Assembly (NCBI RefSeq): GCF_014648895.1 | Contig: NZ_BMRZ01000001.1 | Location: 682,001-746,000 of the forward strand | Direction: 5' to 3' | DNA: 64,000 nucleotides | From: Streptomyces tanashiensis | GTDB taxonomy: Bacteria > Actinomycetota > Actinomycetes > Streptomycetales > Streptomycetaceae | Shown here: positions 26,211 to 33,242 of the stretch, in pieces | How the letters are laid out: each line of letters opens with the position of its first letter | Position numbering within the stretch: the stretch's first letter is position 1 | Notes under the pieces: model-generated | What the model was told of the DNA's origin: nothing | The model's database searches: none | Seen by the model: the letters and a program-made list of their open reading frames with translations, nothing else | Position numbers and translations under genes: made by a program

Positions 26211-26239
26211 GGTGGACATGTGTTCCCCTCGATGTGAAC
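26211..26239 (-). promoter_or_regulatory. PHO-box-like repeat upstream of pstC
   Basis: On the minus strand GTTCACA (from 26239) and GTCCACC (from 26217) begin exactly 22 nt apart, two periods of the 11-nt Streptomyces PHO-box unit (GTTCACC-type). The middle unit GGGGAAC is poor. PhoP binding is inferred. Confidence 0.5.
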
Positions 26240-26266
26240 GAGGGGAGTGCGCGGGGCAACTTCCGT

Positions 26267-26638
26267 TCACCGTAAGGCGGTCGAGGCCCATCTGGGCCCC
26301 TCGGCGGCGATCAGGGCGCGGAACCGCGCATAGGCGGTGCGGCAGGTGGAATGGCGCTCGTAGGAGCGTCCCGAGAGGGCGGCGGTACGCCCTTCGGCGT
26401 CGCGGAGCAGCCACACCCAGCCGTTGCCGCCGGCGGTGTGCTGCACGCCCCCGGCCATGTCCGCGTGCCCGGTGCAGAGGGCCGTGAAGGCCTCCCGGCA
26501 CCGGGCGTGGTCGTCGTAGCAGCCCCCCGACCGCGCGACGACCCTTCCGTTCTGGGCGACGAGTCGCCATCCGTACCGCCCGTCGGCCCCCATGTCGACC
26601 AGACAACGCGTCCCGGACACACCGGTGTCCTTGGTCAT
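26267..26638 (-). CDS. DUF1508/YegP-like protein with two internal repeats
   Basis: This 123-residue soluble protein is built from two similar halves of about 50 residues. The first is RCLVDMGADGRYGWRLVAQNGRVVARSGGCYDDHARCREAFTAL in pieces, and the second is GNGWVWLLRDAEGRTAALSGRSYERHSTCRTAYARF. The pattern of aromatic residue, WRL, NG, A-S and Y is that of the small DUF1508 (YegP) fold, whose role is unknown. I chose the ATG at 26638, preceded by a G-rich stretch. The frame could extend upstream but that part looks non-coding. It ends 79 nt before the pstC start. Confidence 0.75.
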   Translation of the reverse strand: MTKDTGVSGTRCLVDMGADGRYGWRLVAQNGRVVARSGGCYDDHARCREAFTALCTGHADMAGGVQHTAGGNGWVWLLRDAEGRTAALSGRSYERHSTCRTAYARFRALIAAEGPRWASTALR

Positions 26639-26774
26639 CGCCCCCACCCCCACAGTCTCGGCAGGGGCAATGTATTGAGACGGGCGTGACAGTTGGGCGT
26701 TAAACCATGTGCGGGTTGCACGCTTCACCGGGCCGTTGCCCCTAGGACATCCGGCCGGGCGGAGGGGGTGCGGC

Positions 26775-27506
26775 TCAGCCCGTCGCGATCAGGATCACGA
26801 GCAGCAGCAGCCCGGCCACCGCGGGTCCGACGATCTCGTACGCCCAGCGCACCTGCGGCTCGCCCTGGGCGCCCGGGGTCTTGGCGCGCAGCTCGGCGAG
26901 CTCGCGCAGGTCGGCGACGGTCTTGTCGCTCGGCGCGATCCGGGAGGCGGTGTCCCGCACGTCGGCGGTGACGGACTTGTGGCCGTGGGGATCGTCCTGG
27001 GACTCGCGGGCGGCGCGGCGGGCGGCCCTCTTCCGCTGGCGCAGCGAGACGGGGATCGCCCACAGTTGGTACTTGGCGCCCTCCTGCGTGAAGACCTCGC
27101 TGGAGTAGCCGGCGCGGATGTCGGCGACCGTGGCCCAGGGCAGCACGATCGACCGGAACGGGTTGCGGATCCGGAGCCGGTCGGCGTTCGCGTACACGGC
27201 GGGCCGGATCGTGAAGGCCACGATCAGCGGGACGGCGAGGACGAGACCGGCCAGCGCGATCCAGGGCGAGCGCCCCGCGCCGCGGAGCATCGCGTCGCCC
27301 GCGAAGAGGGCCGCGATGACCAGCAGGAAGACCCCGCTCGCGACGCCGAGGGGCGACCGGAAGACCTTGTCGTCGGAGGCCGGAGCAGCCGGCGGCTGCC
27401 CGCCGGAGGTCTCTCCGCCGGAGTTCTTCCCTGCGGACGGCTGCTCGGGGGTCGACTCGCGGCTCGGCTCGTGGCTGGGCTCGGGGGTCGGCTCGGGGGT
27501 CGTCAT
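26775..27506 (-). CDS. PH domain-containing membrane protein
   Basis: A 243-residue membrane protein. Residues 1-48 form a Pro/Glu/Ser-rich cytoplasmic tail. Two helices (about 53-70 and 80-100) are followed by a bacterial PH-like domain (VYANADRLRIRNPFRSIVLPWATVADIRAGYSSEVF, in pieces, then YQLWAIPVSLRQRKRAARRAARE). An insert with HGHKSVTADVRDTA comes next, and a C-terminal helix ends at the tail. This resembles the actinobacterial family related to the mycobacterial low-molecular-weight antigen CFP-6. Function unknown. It is just upstream of the DUF1508-like gene and downstream of a sortase. Confidence 0.82.
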   Translation of the reverse strand: MTTPEPTPEPSHEPSRESTPEQPSAGKNSGGETSGGQPPAAPASDDKVFRSPLGVASGVFLLVIAALFAGDAMLRGAGRSPWIALAGLVLAVPLIVAFTIRPAVYANADRLRIRNPFRSIVLPWATVADIRAGYSSEVFTQEGAKYQLWAIPVSLRQRKRAARRAARESQDDPHGHKSVTADVRDTASRIAPSDKTVADLRELAELRAKTPGAQGEPQVRWAYEIVGPAVAGLLLLVILIATG

Positions 27507-27541
27507 GCCGCCGATTGTGCCTCAGGCGGGCGGGTGGGGGC

Positions 27542-28177
27542 TCAGGCGGCCCGCGCGGCCACGAGATCCGCGTACACGATGATGTTGTCGGGGCGGTGGC
27601 CGTCCACGAGCTCCCCGCCGCAGGTGACGAGGCGCAGCTCGGGGCGCGTGGTGTTCCCGTACACCTTGGCGGTCGGGAAGGCGTCCTTGTCGACCTGCTC
27701 CAGCTCCCGGACCCGGAAGACGGCGCTCGTGCCGTCGGCGCGGGTCACTGTGATCTCGTCGCCGACCCGGACCCGGGAGACGTTCTTGAGGACCGCCGGG
27801 CCGCGGGCGGTGTCGAAGTGGCCGACGAGGACGGCGGGGCCGGTCTCCCCGGGCGTGACGCCCTTGTCGTACCAGCCGATGCGGTCGGCGTCCGCGACCG
27901 AGGGCACCTCGACGGTGCCGTCCGTGTTCAGGCCCAGGGAGAGGACCGGGCCGGCGTCGACCCCCGCGGCGGGCACCCGCACCCGGACGGGCAGGGAGCG
28001 CGCCAGCGCCCGCACGGGGGCGGTGGTCGCCTGCGGCGCGGGGGCGGTGGCCCGCGCGATGTGGGCGGGCGGGGTGGCGGGCCCGGACCCGCCTCCGGCG
28101 GAGCAGCCCGTGAGCGCGACGAGCGCGGCCAGGAGCAGGACGGATGCGGTACGGGTACGGGCGGGGCGACGGCTCAC
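27542..28177 (-). CDS. Class F sortase, lipoprotein-type, catalytically intact
   Basis: This 211-residue cysteine transpeptidase probably attaches a surface protein to the cell wall. The signal peptide ends in a lipobox, LTGC (Cys25), so it should be lipid-anchored rather than held by a membrane helix. The sortase domain (about 60-207) has all catalytic residues: His120 in VGHFD, Cys186 in LVTCGG and Arg195 in DGHRPDN. It lies 136 nt downstream of the 433-residue surface protein, its likely substrate, in the same direction. The gene 15 kb away at 16284-17159 is a degenerate relative. Confidence 0.9.
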   Translation of the reverse strand: MSRRPARTRTASVLLLAALVALTGCSAGGGSGPATPPAHIARATAPAPQATTAPVRALARSLPVRVRVPAAGVDAGPVLSLGLNTDGTVEVPSVADADRIGWYDKGVTPGETGPAVLVGHFDTARGPAVLKNVSRVRVGDEITVTRADGTSAVFRVRELEQVDKDAFPTAKVYGNTTRPELRLVTCGGELVDGHRPDNIIVYADLVAARAA

Positions 28178-28312
28178 GGAAGGCTCCGGACGGGACGGGT
28201 GCGGCCGGTCGCCGCGTGGGGCGCGGCGACCGGCCTGGGGTGGGGTGTGCTCCCGCTCGGGTCAATGGGCGGGGAGGTGCGGTTGCGGGCCCGGGAGGGG
28301 CCCCGTACGGGG

Positions 28313-29614
28313 TCAGACGCGGTCGGCGGCGGCCCGGCGGCGCAGGACGACGAAGCCGAGGCCCGCGGCGGCGAGCGAGGCCGCACCGGCGCCCGCGGCG
28401 ATCAGCGCGGTGGAGTCGCCCTCGGCGGCGATTTCGGCGCCGGCCGCGACGCCGCCCTTCGGGACGACGGAGGTCTGGCCGCCGTTGTTCACGGTGGTGC
28501 CGGTGTTGCCCGCGGGGGCCGGGGTGGTGACCGAGGGCGCCGGGGCGGGCGCGGCGTCCTTCTCGCAGCCCTTGGGGAGCTTCGGGAAGGCGGTCCACAG
28601 GTACGGCGTGTCGCCGCCCTGGGTGCGCTGGCCGAGCTGCGGGGTGGCGGTGTTCGCGCCCTTGATGGTGAGGCCCATGCCCAGGTCGGCCGCGTGCGCG
28701 CGGTCGACGGTGACGATCGGCATGCCCTTCTCGTCCTTGAGGACGGCGCTCGGGCCCTTCTCCAGGTCGTTGGTGAGCGTCACGGTCAGCAGCGCGAAGA
28801 CCGAGGGGATGTCCTGCCGGACGGTGCACGCGCCGACCTTGACGACGGGACCGGTGGTGGGGCCGGGGGCGGGCTTGGTGTCCGGGGTCTCGACGAGCCG
28901 CGGGGCGGCCTGCGTCATGCTGCCGTTGATGTAGGCGGCGAAGCCGCCGCCGGGCTCCACGACGATGACGGCCTTGCCGTACTGCACGACCTTGCGGGTG
29001 CCGTTCAGGGTGGTGAGGACCCGGGTCTCGCCGTTCTCCACGGTCTGGAGGGTGTAGCGGCCGAGCTTCACGGCGAGCTCCACGCGGGTGCCGTTCGCGA
29101 GCTCGTACGTGCCCGGGCGGGCGGCGGGGACGTAGTTGCCCTGCCAGGTGGAGGTCAGGCCGGTCTCGAAGAGCACGAGGAACGTGCCGTCGTCGTTGCC
29201 GGCGACCGGGTGGCCGTCGGCCTCCAGCGTGCCGACGCGCTGGCCCTCCTTGGTGAGCTCGGCGCGGTAGTGCCCCTCGCCGACCTTGAAGATCTTCGCC
29301 TTGGCACCGTTGGGCAGGATCTGGGTCCGGACGTAGGTGCCGCCCTCCTCGTCCGCCGCGACCTCGGCCTTCGGGGCCTCGGTCTTCGGGGCCTCGTTCT
29401 TCGGAGCCTCGGTGCGCGGACCCTCCACCTTCACCGTCCCGGCCTTCGGGGACCCGGTCCGGGGGCTCTCCACCTTGACCGTCCCGGGAAGGGCCGGCTT
29501 CGTGACCACCGGGCCGTCGGCGGCGAACGCGGCGCCGGCGGCGAGGGCCGGGGTGGTGATCGCGACGCCCGCGACGAGGGCGGTGGCGACGGCGGTGCGG
29601 AGGGCGGTGCGCAT
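28313..29614 (-). CDS. Secreted surface protein with PK-repeat segment and C-terminal anchor
   Basis: A 433-residue extracellular protein of unknown function. The signal peptide (about 1-32) ends AFAA. Residues 33-90 are a low-complexity region of short Pro-Lys repeats (VKVESPRT, VKVEGPRT, EAPKNEAPKTEAPKAE). Two compact extracellular regions follow, roughly 95-250 and 265-370, the second with a Cys pair (GACTV and KGCEK). The C-terminus is VPKGGVAAGAE, then EGDSTALIAAGAG, a membrane helix and an RRR tail. There is no LPxTG or LAxTG. PKGGV-type motifs before the helix may be the signal for the class F sortase encoded next. AGGAG lies 6 nt before the ATG. Confidence 0.82.
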   Translation of the reverse strand: MRTALRTAVATALVAGVAITTPALAAGAAFAADGPVVTKPALPGTVKVESPRTGSPKAGTVKVEGPRTEAPKNEAPKTEAPKAEVAADEEGGTYVRTQILPNGAKAKIFKVGEGHYRAELTKEGQRVGTLEADGHPVAGNDDGTFLVLFETGLTSTWQGNYVPAARPGTYELANGTRVELAVKLGRYTLQTVENGETRVLTTLNGTRKVVQYGKAVIVVEPGGGFAAYINGSMTQAAPRLVETPDTKPAPGPTTGPVVKVGACTVRQDIPSVFALLTVTLTNDLEKGPSAVLKDEKGMPIVTVDRAHAADLGMGLTIKGANTATPQLGQRTQGGDTPYLWTAFPKLPKGCEKDAAPAPAPSVTTPAPAGNTGTTVNNGGQTSVVPKGGVAAGAEIAAEGDSTALIAAGAGAASLAAAGLGFVVLRRRAAADRV

Positions 29615-29751
29615 AACGACTCCTGTGATTCAGGTAGGTGGCGGGCGTGAGTCGCATGCCGCTTTTTCTCGGTCCGACTGTTTCCGGTGAGGTCTGGCTG
29701 GCTGCTGAAAGAAAATCTATTGATCTTGCATTCGGGAGCTGTCCGTTCCAT

Positions 29752-29767
29752 GTCACGGGCCTGTGAC
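29752..29767. promoter_or_regulatory. AfsQ1-box-like inverted repeat
   Basis: GTCAC-N6-GTGAC fits the published AfsQ1 consensus GTnAC-N6-GTnAC and is also a perfect inverted repeat, TGTCAC..GTGACA. It lies between the surface-protein gene (start 29614) and deoC (start 29861). Confidence 0.45.
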
Positions 29768-29835
29768 AGGGCTCACCACGCCGTCGGACCCCCTGTGACC
29801 TCGGGCTCCATGAAGGGGCACCCCTGTACAGGTCG

Positions 29836-29847
29836 CTACGCGCGTAG
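29836..29847. promoter_or_regulatory. Nucleoside-regulon operator, deoC copy
   Basis: Perfect CTACGCGCGTAG. It ends 1 nt before TATGCT (29849-29854), the inferred -10 of a leaderless deoC transcript starting at 29861, so it fills the -10/-35 spacer. Binding here should block RNA polymerase. Confidence 0.85.
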
Positions 29848-29860
29848 ATATGCTCGACTG

Positions 29861-30826
29861 GTGACCATGCCCACCACTGCATCCGCAGCATCCGCATTCG
29901 CCGACGTGACCGCGTCCGACAGTGCGCTGCGCCGCTTCCTCCACGGGCTGCCCGGCGTCGACGCCGTCGGCCTGGAGGCGCGCGCCGCGTCCCTCGGCAC
30001 CCGCTCGATCAAGACCACGGCCAAGGCGTACGCCATCGACCTGGCCATTTCCATGATCGACCTGACGACACTCGAAGGCGCGGACACCCCGGGCAAGGTC
30101 CGGGCGCTCGCCGCCAAGGCCGTCAACCCCGATCCGACCGACCGCACGACCCCGAAGACGGCCGCCGTCTGCGTCTACCCCGACATGGTGGCCACCGCCA
30201 AGGCCGCCGTCGCGGGCTCGGGCGTCAAGGTCGCCTCGGTCGCCACCGCCTTCCCGGCCGGGCGCGCCGCGCTCCCCGTGAAGCTGGCCGACACCGCCGA
30301 CGCGATCGCCGCCGGCGCCGACGAGATCGACATGGTCATCGACCGTGGCGCCTTCCTCGCCGGCCGGTACATGGAGGTCTTCGAGCAGATCGCCGCGATC
30401 AAGGCGGAGTGCGGCGACCGCGCCCGCCTCAAGGTGATCTTCGAGACCGGCGAGCTCTCCACGTACGACAACATCCGCCGCGCGTCCTGGCTCGGCATGA
30501 TGGCCGGCGCGGACTTCATCAAGACCTCGACCGGCAAGGTCGCGGTCAACGCCACCCCGGCGAACACGCTCCTCATGCTGGAGGCCGTGCGCGACTACCG
30601 CGCGCAGACCGGCGTGCAGATCGGCGTGAAGCCGGCCGGCGGCATCCGCAACACCAAGGAAGCGATCAAGTTCCTGGTTCTCGTCAACGAGACCGTGGGT
30701 GAGGACTGGCTGGACAACCACTGGTTCCGCTTCGGCGCTTCCAGCCTGCTCAACGACCTGCTGATGCAGCGCCAGAAGCTGGCGACCGGCCGTTACTCCG
30801 GCCCCGATTACGTGACGGTGGACTGA
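29861..30826 (+). CDS. deoC: Deoxyribose-phosphate aldolase
   Basis: This class I aldolase cleaves 2-deoxyribose-5-phosphate into glyceraldehyde-3-phosphate and acetaldehyde. It is 321 residues from the GTG at 29861, or 319 from the ATG six bases on. Landmarks are DLAISMIDLTTLEG, AAVCVYPDM, VATAFPAGRA, ADEIDMVIDRGAFLAG, KVIFETGEL, the Schiff-base lysine segment ADFIKTSTGK and VGVKPAGGIRN. TATGCT plus 6 nt directly before the GTG, with no Shine-Dalgarno, suggests a leaderless mRNA repressed from the adjoining operator. Two aldehyde dehydrogenase genes follow in the operon and can remove the acetaldehyde. Confidence 0.96.
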   Translation: MTMPTTASAASAFADVTASDSALRRFLHGLPGVDAVGLEARAASLGTRSIKTTAKAYAIDLAISMIDLTTLEGADTPGKVRALAAKAVNPDPTDRTTPKTAAVCVYPDMVATAKAAVAGSGVKVASVATAFPAGRAALPVKLADTADAIAAGADEIDMVIDRGAFLAGRYMEVFEQIAAIKAECGDRARLKVIFETGELSTYDNIRRASWLGMMAGADFIKTSTGKVAVNATPANTLLMLEAVRDYRAQTGVQIGVKPAGGIRNTKEAIKFLVLVNETVGEDWLDNHWFRFGASSLLNDLLMQRQKLATGRYSGPDYVTVD

Positions 30827-30831
30827 TCAAC

Positions 30832-32268
30832 ATGGCATCTGCATTCGAGTACGCACCGGCACCGGAGTCGCGCTCGGTCGTCGACATCGCGCCGAGCTAC
30901 GGCCTGTTCATCGACGGCGAGTTCGTCGACGCCGCCGACGGCAAGGTCTTCAAGACCGTCTCCCCGTCCTCCGAGGAGGTCCTCGCCGAGGTCGCCCAGG
31001 CGGGCACCGAGGACGTCGACCGCGCCGTGAAGGCGGCCCGGAAGGCCTTCGAGAAGTGGTCGGCGCTGCCCGGCTCCGAGCGCGCCAAGTACCTCTTCCG
31101 CATCGCCCGGATCATCCAGGAGCGCAGCCGCGAGCTGGCCGTCCTGGAGACCCTGGACAACGGCAAGCCGATCAAGGAGACCCGCGACGCGGACCTCCCC
31201 CTGGTCGCCGCGCACTTCTTCTACTACGCGGGCTGGGCCGACAAGCTCGACCACGCGGGCTACGGCGCGAACCCGCGCCCGCTCGGCGTGGCCGGCCAGG
31301 TCATCCCGTGGAACTTCCCGCTGCTCATGCTGGCGTGGAAGATCGCCCCGGCGCTCGCGACCGGCAACACGGTCGTCCTGAAGCCGGCCGAGACGACCCC
31401 GCTCTCCGCCCTGTTCTTCGCGGACATCTGCCGCCAGGCCGGGCTGCCGAAGGGCGTCGTCAACATCCTTCCCGGATACGGGGAGACGGGCGCCGCGCTG
31501 GTCGCGCACCCCGACGTGAACAAGGTCGCCTTCACCGGTTCGACCGCCGTCGGCAAGGCCATCGCGCGCTCGATCGCCGGCACCGACAAGAAGGTGACCC
31601 TGGAGCTGGGCGGCAAGGGCGCCAACATCGTCTTCGACGACGCCCCGATCGACCAGGCCGTCGAGGGCATCGTCAACGGCATCTTCTTCAACCAGGGCCA
31701 GGTCTGCTGCGCGGGCTCGCGCCTCCTGGTCCAGGAGTCCATCCAGGACGAGCTGCTCGACAGCCTGAAGCGCCGCCTGTCGACGCTCCGCCTGGGCGAC
31801 CCGCTCGACAAGAACACCGACATCGGCGCCATCAACTCCTCGGAGCAGCTGGCCCGCATCACCTCGCTGGTGGAGCAGGGCGAGTCCGAGGGCGCCGAGC
31901 GCTGGACCGCCGCGTGCGAGATCCCGTCGGCCGGCTACTGGTTCGCCCCGACGCTCTTCACGGGCGTCACGCAGGCGCACCGCATCGCCCGCGACGAGAT
32001 CTTCGGCCCGGTCCTGTCGGTGCTGTCCTTCCGTACGCCCGACGAGGCGGTCGCGAAGGCCAACAACAGCCAGTACGGCCTGTCGGCCGGCATCTGGACG
32101 GAGAAGGGCTCCCGCATCCTCGCGGTCGCCAACAAGCTCCGGGCCGGTGTCGTCTGGGCCAACACGTTCAACAAGTTCGACCCGACCTCGCCCTTCGGCG
32201 GCTACAAGGAGTCGGGCTTCGGCCGCGAGGGCGGCCGCCACGGTCTGGAGGCCTACCTCGATGTCTGA
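30832..32268 (+). CDS. Aldehyde dehydrogenase (catalytically complete)
   Basis: This is an NAD(P)-dependent aldehyde dehydrogenase of 478 residues, starting 5 nt after deoC. It has the NAD fold with VIPWNFPLLM, the GSTAVGKAIA loop, the general-base glutamate in LELGGKGANIVF, and the nucleophile in NQGQVCCAGSR (Cys292/Cys293). It ends with PFGGYKESGFGREGG. Cotranscription with deoC suggests it oxidises the acetaldehyde released by that enzyme (inference; the family is broad). Its end overlaps the next gene, a shortened paralogue, by 8 nt. Confidence 0.94.
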   Translation: MASAFEYAPAPESRSVVDIAPSYGLFIDGEFVDAADGKVFKTVSPSSEEVLAEVAQAGTEDVDRAVKAARKAFEKWSALPGSERAKYLFRIARIIQERSRELAVLETLDNGKPIKETRDADLPLVAAHFFYYAGWADKLDHAGYGANPRPLGVAGQVIPWNFPLLMLAWKIAPALATGNTVVLKPAETTPLSALFFADICRQAGLPKGVVNILPGYGETGAALVAHPDVNKVAFTGSTAVGKAIARSIAGTDKKVTLELGGKGANIVFDDAPIDQAVEGIVNGIFFNQGQVCCAGSRLLVQESIQDELLDSLKRRLSTLRLGDPLDKNTDIGAINSSEQLARITSLVEQGESEGAERWTAACEIPSAGYWFAPTLFTGVTQAHRIARDEIFGPVLSVLSFRTPDEAVAKANNSQYGLSAGIWTEKGSRILAVANKLRAGVVWANTFNKFDPTSPFGGYKESGFGREGGRHGLEAYLDV

Positions 32269-33154
32269 TGCGACGCGCCTCAGTGTCTTCAAGACCTACA
32301 AGCTGTACGTCGGGGGCAAGTTCCCCCGCTCCGAGAGCGGCCGGGTGTACGAGGTGAGCGACTCGAAGGGCAAGTGGCTGGCGAACGCGCCGCTCTCCTC
32401 CCGCAAGGACGCGCGTGACGCGGTCGTCGCCGCCCGCAAGGCCTTCGGCGGCTGGGCGGGCGCGACCGCGTACAACCGCGGCCAGATCCTCTACCGCGTC
32501 GCCGAGATGCTGGAGGGCCGCCGGGACCAGTTCGTCCGCGAGGTCGCGGACGCGGAGGGCCTGTCGAAGTCGAAGGCGGCCGCCGTCGTCGACGCGGCCA
32601 TCGACCGCTGGGTCTGGTACGCGGGCTGGACCGACAAGATCGCCCAGATCGTGGGCGGCGCGAACCCGGTCGCGGGCCCGTACTTCAACCTGTCGACCCC
32701 GGAGCCCACGGGCGTCGTCACGGTCGTGGCCCCGCAGGACTCGTCCTTCCTGGGCCTGGTCTCGGTGATCGCCCCGGTGATCGCGACGGGCAACACGGCC
32801 GTCGTGATCGCGAGCGAGAAGGCCCCGCTGCCGGCCCTCTCCCTGGGCGAGGTGCTCGCCACCTCCGACCTGCCGGGCGGCGTGGTCAACATCCTCTCCG
32901 GCAAGGCCTCCGAGATGGGCCCGCACCTCGCGGCCCACCAGGACGTCAACGCGATCGACCTGACGGGCGCGACCGAGGGCGACCTCGCCCGCGACCTGGA
33001 GATCGCGGCGGCGGACAACCTGAAGCGCGTCCTGCGCCCCCGTACCGAGGACTTCGCCGAGTCCCCGGGCACGGACCGCATGACCGCGTTCCTGGAGACG
33101 AAGACGGTCTGGCACCCCACGGGTTCGCTGGGCGCGAGCGGCTCCTCGTACTAG
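32261..33154 (+). CDS. Truncated aldehyde dehydrogenase paralogue without catalytic Glu or Cys
   Basis: A 297-residue protein corresponding to the N-terminal coenzyme-binding part of an aldehyde dehydrogenase (YKLYVGGKFPRSESG, ARKAFGGWAGATAYNRGQILYR, VVAPQDSSFLGLVSVIAP). The loop equivalent to GSTxxG reads TGATEGDLA, and the position of the LELGG glutamate reads RVLRP. The chain stops before the catalytic Cys region. It cannot be an independent dehydrogenase. The 8-nt overlap (ATGTCTGA) with the complete paralogue suggests a paired complex with a regulatory or structural subunit. The frame is clean with good codon use, so it is unlikely to be a decaying pseudogene. Confidence 0.9.
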   Translation: MSDATRLSVFKTYKLYVGGKFPRSESGRVYEVSDSKGKWLANAPLSSRKDARDAVVAARKAFGGWAGATAYNRGQILYRVAEMLEGRRDQFVREVADAEGLSKSKAAAVVDAAIDRWVWYAGWTDKIAQIVGGANPVAGPYFNLSTPEPTGVVTVVAPQDSSFLGLVSVIAPVIATGNTAVVIASEKAPLPALSLGEVLATSDLPGGVVNILSGKASEMGPHLAAHQDVNAIDLTGATEGDLARDLEIAAADNLKRVLRPRTEDFAESPGTDRMTAFLETKTVWHPTGSLGASGSSY

Positions 33155-33169
33155 TCCCACCCCCACGAC

Positions 33170-33200
33170 GGTCCCCGGGCAGCAGCACTGCCCGGGGGCC
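33170..33200 (+). terminator. Terminator of the deoC-ALDH operon
   Basis: GGTCCCCGGGCAG pairs with CTGCCCGGGGGCC around a 5-nt loop, followed by TTCGTCTTG. Confidence 0.75.
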
Positions 33201-33242
33201 TTCGTCTTGCCCGGCGGGACCGGTCGACCCCAAGATCGAACG

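Noticed and set aside
26265..26271. GTTCACC on the plus strand as a PHO box
   Set aside because: It overlaps the stop codon of the DUF1508-like gene, points away from any gene start, and has no second 11-nt unit.
15416..29614. The pst-type and sortase loci as a recent horizontal island
   Set aside because: GC content and codon use look like the neighbours, and no integrase, tRNA or attachment site is visible. An accessory origin is possible but not shown by the sequence.
32261..33154. Treating the short aldehyde dehydrogenase as a pseudogene
   Set aside because: The frame is clean, codon use is typical, and it is tightly coupled to its paralogue; a missing catalytic region alone does not show decay.
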